Positions 9,303-18,842 of a stretch of DNA of 64,000 bases are shown here, piece after piece. The translations under genes and the position numbers were made by a program. The notes beneath the pieces are model-generated. The model ran no database searches. It was not told where the DNA came from and was given only the letters and a program-made list of their open reading frames with translations. Source of the stretch: JBNNGK01 sp050268245 (GTDB taxonomy: Bacteria; Pseudomonadota; Gammaproteobacteria; Enterobacterales; Enterobacteriaceae); contig NZ_JBNNGK010000001.1 of assembly GCF_050268245.1 (NCBI RefSeq), positions 381,780 to 445,779 on the forward strand. The letters run 5' to 3'. Within the stretch, counting starts at the first letter, position 1. The number at the start of each line of letters is the position of its first letter.

Positions 9303-9370
9303 TGTGGGGTCGTAGTGACGTAAGCCACCGGAGCGCCCTCGCTACGCTTAGGCCCGGGTATCTCGGGCCT
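9303..9370 (-). repeat. Intergenic repeat element, copy 1
   Basis: Read on the minus strand (from GGCCCGAGATACCCG to CGTCACTACG), this segment aligns for about 70 bases with 42228-42295 on the plus strand. Shared blocks include GGCCCGA, CGAGGG, CCGG and GCTTACG. Identity is roughly 70% by eye. Both copies lie just downstream of a housekeeping gene (rlmB, epmB). Confidence 0.5.
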
Positions 9371-9392
9371 TCAGGCAACTTCGCTATCAAGC

Positions 9393-9420
9393 CCAAGGCT
9401 CAGGGAATCCCGAGCCTTGG
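9393..9420. other. Strong palindrome after rlmB
   Basis: A 9-bp perfect stem CCAAGGCTC / GAGCCTTGG encloses a smaller GGG/CCC pairing and begins 5 bases past the rlmB stop. It has no T tract, so it is more likely an mRNA 3'-end stabilising or REP-like hairpin than an intrinsic terminator. Confidence 0.5.
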
Positions 9421-9425
9421 CAGAA

Positions 9426-10157
9426 TTAGCTGCGCTGGCGCACCGCCTCAAACAAACAGATACCGGTGGCAACCGAGACATTAAGCGAGGAAACGCTACC
9501 GGCCATCGGGATGCTGATCAATTCGTCGCAGTGCTCACGGGTCAAGCGACGCATGCCTTCGCCTTCCGCACCCATTACCAGCGCCATCGGCCCGGTCATT
9601 TTACTTTGATACAGGGTGTGATCGGCTTCCCCTGCGGTTCCGACGACCCAAACGTTCGACTCCTGCAATAAACGCAGCGTACGCGCCAGATTGGTAACAC
9701 GGATAAGCGGTACGTTCTCAGCAGCACCACAGGCCACTTTCTTCGCTGTGGCATTCAGCTGTGCGGAACGGTCACGCGGTACAATGACCGCATGCACCCC
9801 AGCCGCATCGGCACTGCGCAGGCAGGCACCAAGGTTATGTGGATCGGTCACGCCGTCCAATACCAGCAGGAAAGGGGTATCGATGCTTTCCAGCAGGCCA
9901 GGCAGATCATTTTCCTGGTACTGGCGCCCCTCTCGCACCCGGGCAATGATCCCCTGATGCACCGCACCTTCGGCTTTTTCGTCCAACCACTGGCGGTTAG
10001 CTACCTGGATCACAATACCGGTCGCTTCCAATTCAGCAATCACGGGTTGAAGACGACGATCGTCGCGGCCTTTAAGAATAAACACTTCCAAGAAGCGTTG
10101 CGGGTCACGTTCTAACAAGGCTTTGACGGCGTGGATACCGTAAATAATTTCGCTCAT
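9426..10157 (-). CDS. rlmB: 23S rRNA (guanosine-2'-O-)-methyltransferase RlmB
   Basis: The 243-residue SpoU/TrmH-class SPOUT methyltransferase forms 2'-O-methyl-G2251 in the 23S rRNA P loop. An N-terminal RNA-binding domain (MSEIIYGIHAVKALLERDP...) is followed by the SPOUT motifs: motif 1 NLGACLRSADA, motif 2 LVMGAEGEGM and motif 3 IPMAGSVSSLNVSVA, which build the knotted SAM site. It lies 60 bases after rnr, probably in the nsrR-rnr-rlmB operon as in E. coli. Confidence 0.97.
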   Translation of the reverse strand: MSEIIYGIHAVKALLERDPQRFLEVFILKGRDDRRLQPVIAELEATGIVIQVANRQWLDEKAEGAVHQGIIARVREGRQYQENDLPGLLESIDTPFLLVLDGVTDPHNLGACLRSADAAGVHAVIVPRDRSAQLNATAKKVACGAAENVPLIRVTNLARTLRLLQESNVWVVGTAGEADHTLYQSKMTGPMALVMGAEGEGMRRLTREHCDELISIPMAGSVSSLNVSVATGICLFEAVRQRS

Positions 10158-10217
10158 GATACTCTTTTTACTGTACGGCCGACATGAGCCGGCCGGGGAA
10201 TGATAATGCGCGACAAC

Positions 10218-12695
10218 TTAATCTTGCGCTGCACTTTTCTTCTTCACGGCACGCTTAGCTTTGGTGGCTGCCGCAATCTTTTTGGTTTTATCAGACACTT
10301 TTTTGGCCTTAGCCTTTTTGTCTTTTTTCACCTTAGCAACGGGTTTAGCATCGTCTTTACGGAATGCACTATCCGGCTCAAAATTTGCCGGTGGCTTACC
10401 GCCACGGCGCTTACGGCTGTTGCCATTACCACCGCCGTCACGCAGGGTACGCGATGCGCCTTTTTTCGCGCGTTCTCGCTCGGTTTTCCCTTCGCCACGC
10501 GGTTTACGGGTGCTGGAAACCAACGCAAAATCGATCTTGCGCTCGTCCATATGCACCGCCTCAACACGAATCTCCACCGTATCGCCCAGACGATAAACCA
10601 TACCAGAGGATTCGCCGATCAAACGCTGGCCAATATTATCGTAGCGATAATAATCATTATCCAGCGTTGATACGTGCACCAAGCCATCGATGAATAAATC
10701 GTTTAGCCGTACGAAGAAACCAAATCCGGTGACGCTGGCGATAATGCCCGTGAAGACCTCACCAACATGATCCTGCATGAAGTCGCACTTCAACCAATCG
10801 GCAACGTTACGCGTCGCTTCATCGGCCCGCCGTTCGGTCATCGAACAATGCAGGCCCAGTTGCAACATTTCGTTGAGATCGCTATGCCAGCCACCGGTTG
10901 GTGTCCAGCGATGCTGCGGTTCACCCTGCTCTTTGGCCAACAAATATTTGATCGCGCGGTGCAGCGATAAATCGGGATAGCGGCGAATAGGTGAAGTGAA
11001 GTGACCGTAAGATGCCAACGCCAGACCAAAGTGCCCCCGGTTTTCCGGATCGTAAATCGCCTGCTTCATCGAGCGCAGCAGCATGGTTTGCAGCATTTCA
11101 TGATCGGGACGCTCGGAAACGATGTTCATCAGTTCCGCATAGTCTTTAGGCTGCGGTTTATTGCCGCCCCCCAGCGTCAAACCCAGCTCGCTGAGGACAC
11201 TTCGCAACGCGGAGATGTGATCATCGCTCGGGCGGTCGTGCACGCGGAATAGCGCAGGCTCGTTGTTTTTCTCAACGAAGCGCGCTGCCGCAATGTTCGC
11301 CATGATCATACATTCTTCGATCAACTTGTGCGCATCGTTGCGCACCGTCGGCTCCACCCGCTCGATACGACGCTCTGCATTGAAGATGAACTTGGCTTCT
11401 TCCGTTTCAAACGCAATACCGCCACGTTCAGCACGAGCTTGATCCAGCACCTTGTACATATTGTGCAATTCTTGCAAGTGCTTAACCAACGGATGATATT
11501 GCTCGCGTAGATCTTGGTCGCCCTGCAAAATATGCCACACTTTAGTGTAAGTCAGACGCGCATGGGAACTCATCACCGCTTCATAAAACTTGGCGGTCGA
11601 CAAGCGCCCCTGCGCGGAGATCGTCATCTCACACACCATACACAAGCGATCAACCTGCGGGTTTAGCGAGCACAGACCATTGGACAAGACCTCCGGCAGC
11701 ATAGGGACAACCTGAGACGGGAAATACACCGACGTCCCGCGCCCGCGCGCTTCATCGTCCAGCGCCGTACCAGGTCGTACGTAATAACTCACATCGGCAA
11801 TGGCGACCCACAGACGCCAACCGCCGCCACGTTTCTTCTCGCAGTAAACCGCATCATCGAAGTCACGCGCATCTTCACCATCAATAGTAACCAACGGCAG
11901 TTTGCGAAGATCGACACGGCCTTGCTTGGCTTCTTCCGGCACGTTTTCACTCAGGTCGGCAACCTGTCTCTCCACCTGCGGCGACCAAGTATGCGGGATT
12001 TCATGAGTACGAAGCGCGATATCGACCGCCATACTCGTCCCCATTTTGTCCCCAAGGATCTCGACAATCTTACCAACGGCTTTGGTACGCCGCGTTGGGC
12101 GCTGCGTCAGCTCGACCACCACCATATAGCCCATTCGTGCGCCGCTAACGGCCTCAGATGGGATCAAAATGTCAAAACTCAGTCGGCTGTCATCCGGTAC
12201 CACAAACCCCACACCCGCGTCAGTGAAGTAACGACCAACAATCTGGCTAGTCTTCGGCACCAGCACGCGTACGATGCGTGCTTCACGGCGGCCTTTCCGA
12301 TCGGCTCCTAGCGCTTGCGCCAAGACCACATCGCCATGAATCGCCATTTTCATTTGTTCGGCTGACAAATACAGATCGTCTTTACTGCCTTCAATACGCA
12401 AGAAACCGTAACCATCGCGGTGGCCAATCACGGTGCCACGCAGTAAATCGAGACGCTCTGGCAGGGCGTAGCATTGGCGACGGGTAAAGATCAACTGACC
12501 GTCGCGCTCCATGGCGCGCAGGCGTCGACGCAGCGCTTCCTGATGTTCTTCGCTGGTCAATTCCAGCTCTTTCGCCAACTCTTCACGGTTGGCTGGCGTT
12601 TCACGCTTGGCTAAATGAGCAAGAATGAATTCGCGGCTTGGGATTGGGGATTCGTATTTTTCTGCTTCTCGTTCCAGGAAAGGATCTTGTGACAT
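10218..12695 (-). CDS. rnr: Ribonuclease R
   Basis: The 825-residue RNase II-family 3'-5' exoribonuclease degrades structured RNA and takes part in rRNA quality control and tmRNA-linked decay. Domains in order are an N-terminal HTH, cold-shock domains, the RNB catalytic domain with the acidic cluster in DGEDARDFDDAV (near residue 280), and the S1 domain (GEVFTGIIASVTGFGFFVR). A lysine-rich C-terminal tail of about 90 residues follows. Length is slightly above E. coli RNase R (813). It lies 58 bases downstream of nsrR. Confidence 0.97.
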   Translation of the reverse strand: MSQDPFLEREAEKYESPIPSREFILAHLAKRETPANREELAKELELTSEEHQEALRRRLRAMERDGQLIFTRRQCYALPERLDLLRGTVIGHRDGYGFLRIEGSKDDLYLSAEQMKMAIHGDVVLAQALGADRKGRREARIVRVLVPKTSQIVGRYFTDAGVGFVVPDDSRLSFDILIPSEAVSGARMGYMVVVELTQRPTRRTKAVGKIVEILGDKMGTSMAVDIALRTHEIPHTWSPQVERQVADLSENVPEEAKQGRVDLRKLPLVTIDGEDARDFDDAVYCEKKRGGGWRLWVAIADVSYYVRPGTALDDEARGRGTSVYFPSQVVPMLPEVLSNGLCSLNPQVDRLCMVCEMTISAQGRLSTAKFYEAVMSSHARLTYTKVWHILQGDQDLREQYHPLVKHLQELHNMYKVLDQARAERGGIAFETEEAKFIFNAERRIERVEPTVRNDAHKLIEECMIMANIAAARFVEKNNEPALFRVHDRPSDDHISALRSVLSELGLTLGGGNKPQPKDYAELMNIVSERPDHEMLQTMLLRSMKQAIYDPENRGHFGLALASYGHFTSPIRRYPDLSLHRAIKYLLAKEQGEPQHRWTPTGGWHSDLNEMLQLGLHCSMTERRADEATRNVADWLKCDFMQDHVGEVFTGIIASVTGFGFFVRLNDLFIDGLVHVSTLDNDYYRYDNIGQRLIGESSGMVYRLGDTVEIRVEAVHMDERKIDFALVSSTRKPRGEGKTERERAKKGASRTLRDGGGNGNSRKRRGGKPPANFEPDSAFRKDDAKPVAKVKKDKKAKAKKVSDKTKKIAAATKAKRAVKKKSAAQD

Positions 12696-12753
12696 TGCGG
12701 TTCCTCCGTTGTCATCAGCAGGGTATCGCTGAGCCTTGTCTTCTCAACGACGT

Positions 12754-13179
12754 TTATTCGACAAGCAATAGCTTGTAAAGCGGGGGATTGTCTTCAACCA
12801 TATCAGCCAAAGTATAGTTATCCAGCTCTTCAAGGAAATTCTGTACGCCCTGTTGCAGCACTTTTTTCAGGCGGCAAGCGGGCGTGATGTGGCAAAAACT
12901 ACTGTCACAGTTAACCAGTGCAAGCGGTTCCAACGCCCGTACCACATCACCAAGGCGAATCGTCTCGGCTGGTTTTCCCAACCGAATACCGCCATTTTTT
13001 CCCCGAACGGCAGTAACCAGGCCAATTCGGCTCAGTTGGTTAATTATTTTCACCATATGGTTGCGGGAGACGCCATACACCTCGGTCACTTCCGAAATGC
13101 TGGTCATTTTATCTTTCGGCAATGAAGCCATGTAAATCAGTGCCCGCAGGCCATAATCAGTAAAACTTGTTAACTGCAC
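12754..13179 (-). CDS. nsrR: Nitric-oxide-sensing Rrf2-family repressor NsrR
   Basis: The 141-residue Rrf2 winged-helix regulator opens with MQLTSFTDYGLRALIYMA, typical of the family. The recognition helix region is EVYGVSRNHMVKIINQLSRIG. Cys91, Cys96 and Cys102 are the [Fe-S] ligands that make NsrR lose DNA binding on nitrosylation. It represses NO-detoxification genes such as hmp in related bacteria. It heads the nsrR-rnr-rlmB group. Confidence 0.97.
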   Translation of the reverse strand: MQLTSFTDYGLRALIYMASLPKDKMTSISEVTEVYGVSRNHMVKIINQLSRIGLVTAVRGKNGGIRLGKPAETIRLGDVVRALEPLALVNCDSSFCHITPACRLKKVLQQGVQNFLEELDNYTLADMVEDNPPLYKLLLVE

Positions 13180-13395
13180 ATCTACCTCTGGGTAGGTTTT
13201 TACCCGCCTGATACGCCATTTTTTGGCATTTTTTCAACTCTTACGTATTGGATGATAAACCAGGCTGAGAGTTCGTCGTTAATTATTTATACCGTCATCT
13301 CGCAAGCGATATGGAGAGATACTCGCTGACGGCCTCAGAAGCAGGGTAACGAAAGGATTTTAGAATGAGCAAACGCGTTTAACGTGGAGAAAATC

Positions 13396-13425
13396 ATAAA
13401 AACAAACCGGGACAGCGCCCGGTTT
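13396..13425 (-). terminator. Rho-independent terminator of purA
   Basis: On the minus strand an AAACCGGG / CCCGGTTT stem is followed by GTTTTTATG, 21 bases past the purA stop. Confidence 0.85.
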
Positions 13426-13445
13426 ATTTACTGCAGTAAAACAGA

Positions 13446-14744
13446 TTATGCGTCGAACGGATCGCGCAGAATCATGGTTTCGCTGCGATCAGGGCCGGTG
13501 GAGATAATGTCTACCGGTACGCCTGTCAGTTCTTCAATGCGCTTGATGTAGTTCAGAGCCGCCTGTGGCAGTTTACTGTGATCTTTCACACCAAAGGTGG
13601 TTTCGCTCCAACCCGGCATGCTTTCGTAAATTGGCTCAATGCCTTCCCAACCTTCTGCTGCCAGTGGCGTGGTAGTCATTTCACGACCGTCAGGCATACG
13701 ATAGCCCACACAGATTTTCACTTCTTTCAGACCGTCGAGCACATCCAGCTTAGTCAGGCAAAAGCCAGACAAGGAGTTAATCTGCACTGCACGACGCACG
13801 GCGACCGCATCCAGCCAACCGGTACGACGACGACGACCGGTAGTCGCACCGAATTCATTACCCTGCTTGCACAGATACTCGCCCGTTTCATCGAACAGTT
13901 CGGTTGGGAATGGCCCAGCACCCACGCGCGTTGAATAGGCTTTCACAATGCCCAACACATAATCCACGTAACGTGGACCAATACCGGAACCGGTAGCCAC
14001 GCCACCCGCGGTGGTGTTAGACGAAGTCACATACGGATACGTACCGTGATCGATATCCAACAAAGTCCCTTGTGCGCCTTCGAACATGATCAGATCGCCA
14101 CGCTTACGCGCGCCGTCCAGCAGTTCGGAAACGTCAACCACCATTGAGGTCAGGATATCAGCGATAGACAACACATAATCCAGCGTTGACTGGTAATCTA
14201 CCGCGTCGACTTTGTAGTAGTTAACCAGTTGGAAGTTGTGATATTCGATGATTTCTTTCAGCTTAACCGCGAAAGATTCTTTATCAAACAGATCGCCGAC
14301 GCGCAGACCACGACGGGCAACTTTGTCTTCGTAAGCGGGGCCGATACCACGCCCAGTAGTGCCGATAGCTTTCGCACCACGCGCTTTCTCACGCGCAGCA
14401 TCCAGTGCGACATGATAAGGCAGGATCAGCGGACAGGCTTCGGATAATAATAGACGGTCGCGTACCGGGATGCCGCGCGCTTCGAGCTCACCCATCTCTT
14501 TCATCAATGCGTCAGGCGCCAGAACCACACCGTTGCCGATGACGCTGGTGACGTTTTCACGCAAAATGCCAGAGGGAATTAAATGAAGAACGGTTTTCTC
14601 ACCGTTAATAACCAGAGTGTGGCCAGCATTATGGCCACCTTGGTAGCGCACAACATATTGAGCCCGTTCAGTCAGCAGGTCTACGACCTTGCCCTTACCT
14701 TCGTCACCCCATTGGGTGCCCAGTACGACGACGTTCTTACCCAT
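13446..14744 (-). CDS. purA: Adenylosuccinate synthetase
   Basis: The 432-residue enzyme makes adenylosuccinate from IMP, aspartate and GTP, the first step from IMP to AMP. The GTP-binding loop GDEGKGK follows the MGKNVVVLGTQW start; NTTAGGVATGSG and the GRRRRTGWLD segment belong to the active site. The start at 14744 was preferred over an in-frame codon 13 residues upstream because it gives the family's exact N-terminus and length. A PurR-like operator lies about 65 bases upstream. Confidence 0.98.
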   Translation of the reverse strand: MGKNVVVLGTQWGDEGKGKVVDLLTERAQYVVRYQGGHNAGHTLVINGEKTVLHLIPSGILRENVTSVIGNGVVLAPDALMKEMGELEARGIPVRDRLLLSEACPLILPYHVALDAAREKARGAKAIGTTGRGIGPAYEDKVARRGLRVGDLFDKESFAVKLKEIIEYHNFQLVNYYKVDAVDYQSTLDYVLSIADILTSMVVDVSELLDGARKRGDLIMFEGAQGTLLDIDHGTYPYVTSSNTTAGGVATGSGIGPRYVDYVLGIVKAYSTRVGAGPFPTELFDETGEYLCKQGNEFGATTGRRRRTGWLDAVAVRRAVQINSLSGFCLTKLDVLDGLKEVKICVGYRMPDGREMTTTPLAAEGWEGIEPIYESMPGWSETTFGVKDHSKLPQAALNYIKRIEELTGVPVDIISTGPDRSETMILRDPFDA

Positions 14745-14808
14745 TTTCAAAATCACCGGTTGCTTAAAAATGGATTCTACCACCGTAATTTGTGACTTTC
14801 AGCACTTT

Positions 14809-14824
14809 TAGCATACGTTTGCGT
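14809..14824 (-). promoter_or_regulatory. PurR operator upstream of purA
   Basis: The minus-strand sequence ACGCAAACGTATGCTA matches the PurR consensus (ACGCAAACGTTTNCNT) closely, especially the central AAACGT. purA is a known PurR target in E. coli. Confidence 0.6.
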
Positions 14825-14841
14825 ATTTTTTCGTCTATGCG

Positions 14842-15042
14842 CTAGCCACCCAGACGCGTGCTCAACATATAGTATATGACGATCCCAGCAACCACTATTC
14901 CACCGCCAAAACGGCGTAACGTGGCATCGGGTAAATTCGTCATTGCCAGGATCATTTTCCGCCAGGCCTGCGGAAACAACATTGGCCCCAGCCCTTCAAG
15001 TACCAAAACCAGACCAAGAGCCAGCCAGATCGTCGAATTCAT
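14842..15042 (-). CDS. yjeT: DUF2065 small inner-membrane protein YjeT
   Basis: The 66-residue protein has two hydrophobic segments (IWLALGLVLVLEGLGPMLF and GGIVVAGIVIYYML) around the family's conserved P-x-AWR-x-M loop. Function is unknown. It sits between hflC and purA, exactly as in E. coli. Confidence 0.9.
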   Translation of the reverse strand: MNSTIWLALGLVLVLEGLGPMLFPQAWRKMILAMTNLPDATLRRFGGGIVVAGIVIYYMLSTRLGG

Positions 15043-15051
15043 GATGTTATC

Positions 15052-15084
15052 CCAAAAGAAAAAGGCCCGTTATAAACGGGCCTT
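15052..15084 (-). terminator. Rho-independent terminator after hflC
   Basis: On the minus strand AAGGCCCGTT / AACGGGCCTT (10 bp, 3-base loop) is followed by TTTCTTTT. It separates the hfl operon from yjeT. Confidence 0.85.
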
Positions 15085-15101
15085 ATCATAAATACCAGAG
15101 A

Positions 15102-16106
15102 TTACTTACGGGTCGAATCCGGCGATTTCATATAACGGAAGAAATCACTGTCCGGGCTCAGCACCATCACGTCCTGGTTGTTTTTGAAGCTTGCTTCATA
15201 AGCACGCAGGCTACGGATAAAGGCATAGAAGCTCGGATCCTCGCTGAACGCTTTCGCAAACAGTTTAGCAGCTTCGGCATCGCCATCACCCCGGGTGATA
15301 CGCGCCTGACGTTCGGCTTCGGCCAAGGTACGGGTCACTTCGTAGTCCGCGCTTGCACGTAACTTCTCTGCTTCTTCCTGACCTTGTGAACGCAGACGAC
15401 GCGCTACAGCTTCACGCTCTGCACGCATACGCTGATAAATAGCATCAGACACTTCTGCCGGCAGGTTGATCTGCTTGATACGCACATCGACAACTTCAAT
15501 CCCTAATGCCGCCATACTGTTTGGGTTTACCTGTGGTTGCTTACCGGTGGTTTCCCGCTCAACACGCGCGGCTGCAGAAGCAATAGCGTCATCAGCTTCG
15601 GTCGTCGCCACTTCTTCACCGTCTCCCACCGTACCGGTGTTCAACGCTTCACGAACGTCTGACATCAATTTACCGCGCGAGTCGGTAACGATATCTTTAA
15701 CATCCAGACGGCCAATTTCGGAACGCAGACGGTCACTGAACTTACGTTTCAACAGCACTTCTGCCTGAGAAACATCGCCGCCGCCGGTAGCCAGATAGTA
15801 ACGGCTGAAATCGCTGATACGCCACTTCAGGTAGGAGTCAACGATCAGGTCTTTTTTCTCGCTGGTCACGAAGCGGTCGGCCTGGTTGTCCATAGTCTGA
15901 ATACGCGCATCCAGATTTTTTACGGTTTCAATGAACGGGATCTTGAAATGCAGACCTGGTTCATACACCACCGGTTTGTTCTCGTCATCACGCAGAACTT
16001 TGCCAAAGCGCAGAACGATGCCGCGCTGGCCTTCCTGCACCACAAACAATGACGCATACAGCGCGACCAGCACCGCGATAAGGATAATGATAAAAGACTT
16101 ACGCAT
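15102..16106 (-). CDS. hflC: HflC, FtsH protease modulator (SPFH/band-7 protein)
   Basis: The 334-residue inner-membrane protein has one N-terminal membrane anchor (IIILIAVLVALYASLFVV). A band-7/SPFH domain exposed to the periplasm follows (VQEGQRGIVLRFGKV...), then a long helical region. With HflK it forms a large cage that encloses FtsH and limits degradation of membrane proteins. It begins 3 bases after hflK. Confidence 0.97.
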   Translation of the reverse strand: MRKSFIIILIAVLVALYASLFVVQEGQRGIVLRFGKVLRDDENKPVVYEPGLHFKIPFIETVKNLDARIQTMDNQADRFVTSEKKDLIVDSYLKWRISDFSRYYLATGGGDVSQAEVLLKRKFSDRLRSEIGRLDVKDIVTDSRGKLMSDVREALNTGTVGDGEEVATTEADDAIASAAARVERETTGKQPQVNPNSMAALGIEVVDVRIKQINLPAEVSDAIYQRMRAEREAVARRLRSQGQEEAEKLRASADYEVTRTLAEAERQARITRGDGDAEAAKLFAKAFSEDPSFYAFIRSLRAYEASFKNNQDVMVLSPDSDFFRYMKSPDSTRK

Positions 16107-16109
16107 TGA

Positions 16110-17348
16110 TTATTCTCTCCCTACGCGAGTGGTGTCATTACGCTGGGTATTCGCCCGACGTTGGTCCATGCTCGAACCGCTGCTCTGCGATTTATGGCCA
16201 GCAGATGGAGCGGGGTTGAGACGAATCAGACTGGTGTCTTTATCGCTACTATCCGTCGACGCGCTTTTCTGGCCGCGCAGCATCTGATCCAACGGTAACA
16301 CCATTAAATTATTGCCTTTATCATTCACCAAGACCTTACGAGTCTGGCTCAGAACTTTTTCCATGGTTTCGATATACAAACGTTCACGGGTAATTTCCGG
16401 TGCAGATTTGTATTCCGGCAACAGCTTAGCAAAACGCGCAACCTCACCCTGAGCTTCCAGGACGGTACGGTCTTTGTAGGCTTTAGCATTTTCTAACAAA
16501 CGCTGCGCCTGACCGTTCGCACGCGGCTGAACTTCGTTGGCATAGGCTTCTGCTTCACGAATGTACTGCTGCTCATTTTCACGCGCGGCAATAGCGTCAT
16601 CGAAAGCGGCTTTCACCTCTTCCGGTGGACGCGCCGCCTGGAAGTTGACGTCAAGTAACGTAATCCCCATGTTGTAAGGGCGTACGGTCTCTTCCAACAT
16701 CCGTTGCGTATCGTTACGCACAACGGTACGGCCTTCCGTCAGGATGCGGTCCATCGAATATTTACCGATGACACCACGCAGTGCGCTGTCGGTCGCCTGT
16801 CTTAGGCTATCATTCGCATTCACCACGCTAAACAGATAGGCTTCCGGATCGGTCACGCGATACTGTACGTTCATTTCCACACGCACCACGTTTTCATCGG
16901 AAGTCAGCATCACACCCGACGCTGCCAGTTCACGCACTGACTCGACATTGACCGGGCGTACTTGATCGATAAAGGTCGGCTTCCAGTTCAAACCTGGCTG
17001 CACTAGGTGGCTGAATTTGCCAAAGCGCGTCACGACACCACGTTCGGCTTCTTTGATGGTATAGAAACCACTGGCTGCCCAGATAACGACAACCGCTACC
17101 GCAGCGATACCGATGATACGGCCACTCAAATGTGGGCCGCTGGAGCCCGTACCGCCATTATTGCTGTTGGAGCCTTTGCCCCCGCCTAAGCCACTCAGTT
17201 TTTTGCTGAGCTTACGGAAGATATCATCCAAATCAGGTGGTCCTTGATCACGACCGCCTTTGTTACCGCCAGAGTTGCCGCCATTATTATTGCTGCTCCC
17301 CCACGGGTCGCGGTCCTGTCCGTTATTACCGGGCTGATTCCACGCCAT
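16110..17348 (-). CDS. hflK: HflK, FtsH protease modulator (SPFH/band-7 protein)
   Basis: The 412-residue partner of HflC has an N-terminal cytoplasmic stretch of about 75 residues that is extremely rich in Gly/Asn/Ser (NNNGGNSGGNKGG), typical of HflK. One transmembrane segment (IIGIAAVAVVVIWAASGFYTI), the SPFH domain and a C-terminal region ending near MDQRRANTQRNDTTRVGRE follow. It belongs to the hflX-hflK-hflC group. Confidence 0.97.
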   Translation of the reverse strand: MAWNQPGNNGQDRDPWGSSNNNGGNSGGNKGGRDQGPPDLDDIFRKLSKKLSGLGGGKGSNSNNGGTGSSGPHLSGRIIGIAAVAVVVIWAASGFYTIKEAERGVVTRFGKFSHLVQPGLNWKPTFIDQVRPVNVESVRELAASGVMLTSDENVVRVEMNVQYRVTDPEAYLFSVVNANDSLRQATDSALRGVIGKYSMDRILTEGRTVVRNDTQRMLEETVRPYNMGITLLDVNFQAARPPEEVKAAFDDAIAARENEQQYIREAEAYANEVQPRANGQAQRLLENAKAYKDRTVLEAQGEVARFAKLLPEYKSAPEITRERLYIETMEKVLSQTRKVLVNDKGNNLMVLPLDQMLRGQKSASTDSSDKDTSLIRLNPAPSAGHKSQSSGSSMDQRRANTQRNDTTRVGRE

Positions 17349-17463
17349 GTTTTAGCTCCATTATTCTGTGATTGGGTACTTCAAGCTCATGCGCCGACCA
17401 CCGCCAACAACGACGGCAACGTTAACGCCTGCAAACCGAGCGCTCAAATGTAACAGGATATGA

Positions 17464-18744
17464 TCATACTATAAAGTTAATCAGATCCTGTTCTTGTTTA
17501 CAAAGACGACGCCACTCGACAATCGGCATACGAACCAGCATGCCGATACTGCCGTCCTCTTCATTCCACTCTTTTTCTATGGCCTGAAGTTGGTAAAAAC
17601 GGCTACGAAGACGGCCTGCCTCTGGCGGTAAACGCAGTTCATGTTGCGCAATCTCCCCCGATAAGCGTTCCGTCAACGCCTGAAACAACAACGGAATACC
17701 GTCTCCGCTAGCGGCGGACAGCCACACTCGGATCGGTACGTTTTCATCGTTGCGGTCGATACGCGGGACAAAATCATCCAACATATCTATTTTGTTCATC
17801 ACTAACAGCGTAGGGATCTCATCCGAATCGATCTCTGCCAACACAGAATTCACCGCTTCAATGTTTTCATCGAGGCGAGTATCCGCCGCGTCGATCACAT
17901 GTAACAACAGAGACGCCTGACGCGTTTCCTGTAACGTGGCCTTGAAGGCTGCGACCAGGTCGTGCGGCAAGTGCCGGATAAAACCTACGGTATCCGCCAA
18001 CACCGTGTCACCCACATCGGCCACGTCGATACGACGCAACGTAGGATCCAGAGTGGCAAATAGTTGATCCGCTGCATAAACATCAGCAGAAGTAATTCGG
18101 TTAAATAGCGTGGATTTGCCGGCGTTGGTATAACCCACCAACGAAACCGTCGGCACATCAGCACGGGTTCGCGCCCGTCGGCCTTGGTCACGCTGCTTTT
18201 CTACTCGCTCCAGACGGCGCAGAATCAAACTGATACGATCTCGCAACAAACGGCGGTCAGTTTCTAACTGGGTTTCCCCCGGCCCACGAAGGCCGATTCC
18301 ACCTTTCTGACGCTCAAGGTGCGTCCATCCACGCACTAAACGCGTCGCAATATGACGCAACTGCGCCAACTCTACCTGCAGCTTGCCTTCATGGGTACGG
18401 GCACGTTGGGCAAAGATATCTAGAATCAACCCGGTACGATCGATCACCCGACATTCACACAGGCGCTCAAGGTTTCTCTCCTGCGCCGGAGAAAGGGCAT
18501 GATCAAACAGGACAACAGATGCGCCGCTGGCTTTCACCGCATCTGCAATTTCTTCGGCCTTTCCTTCACCAACAAAGTACTTTGGGTGTGGGGCTTTGCG
18601 GCTACCAGTCACCACTTGCAAAGCATCAACACCGGCTGAAGATACCAGCGATTCAAACTCGCTGAGGTCTTCCGTGTCTTTGTCTTGTGAGAAATAGATA
18701 TGAACCAGTACGGCCTGCTCACCGGCTTCATAACGGTCAAACAA
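17464..18744 (-). CDS. hflX: Ribosome-associated GTPase HflX
   Basis: The 426-residue Obg/HflX-class GTPase splits stalled or inactive 70S ribosomes. An N-terminal nucleotide-binding-like domain and the conserved GGIGLRGPGETQLETDRR linker are followed by the G domain: G1 GYTNAGKST (about residue 205), G3 DTVGF and G4 NKID. It lies 98 bases downstream of hfq on the same strand, as in E. coli. Confidence 0.97.
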   Translation of the reverse strand: MFDRYEAGEQAVLVHIYFSQDKDTEDLSEFESLVSSAGVDALQVVTGSRKAPHPKYFVGEGKAEEIADAVKASGASVVLFDHALSPAQERNLERLCECRVIDRTGLILDIFAQRARTHEGKLQVELAQLRHIATRLVRGWTHLERQKGGIGLRGPGETQLETDRRLLRDRISLILRRLERVEKQRDQGRRARTRADVPTVSLVGYTNAGKSTLFNRITSADVYAADQLFATLDPTLRRIDVADVGDTVLADTVGFIRHLPHDLVAAFKATLQETRQASLLLHVIDAADTRLDENIEAVNSVLAEIDSDEIPTLLVMNKIDMLDDFVPRIDRNDENVPIRVWLSAASGDGIPLLFQALTERLSGEIAQHELRLPPEAGRLRSRFYQLQAIEKEWNEEDGSIGMLVRMPIVEWRRLCKQEQDLINFIV

Positions 18745-18842
18745 GCGTGCAACCTCTCAAACGGACATCTACCGCGAGTTTGGGGAACATAAGCAACACA
18801 TGGCTGCTCATGTTCCCCGTCATGGCTGTCTTGCGACGCGCT

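Noticed and set aside
13365..13382. A five-codon open frame (MSKRV) with an AAGGA just upstream, between purA and nsrR
   Set aside because: It is on the strand opposite to both neighbours, has no downstream gene to regulate and is within chance expectation.
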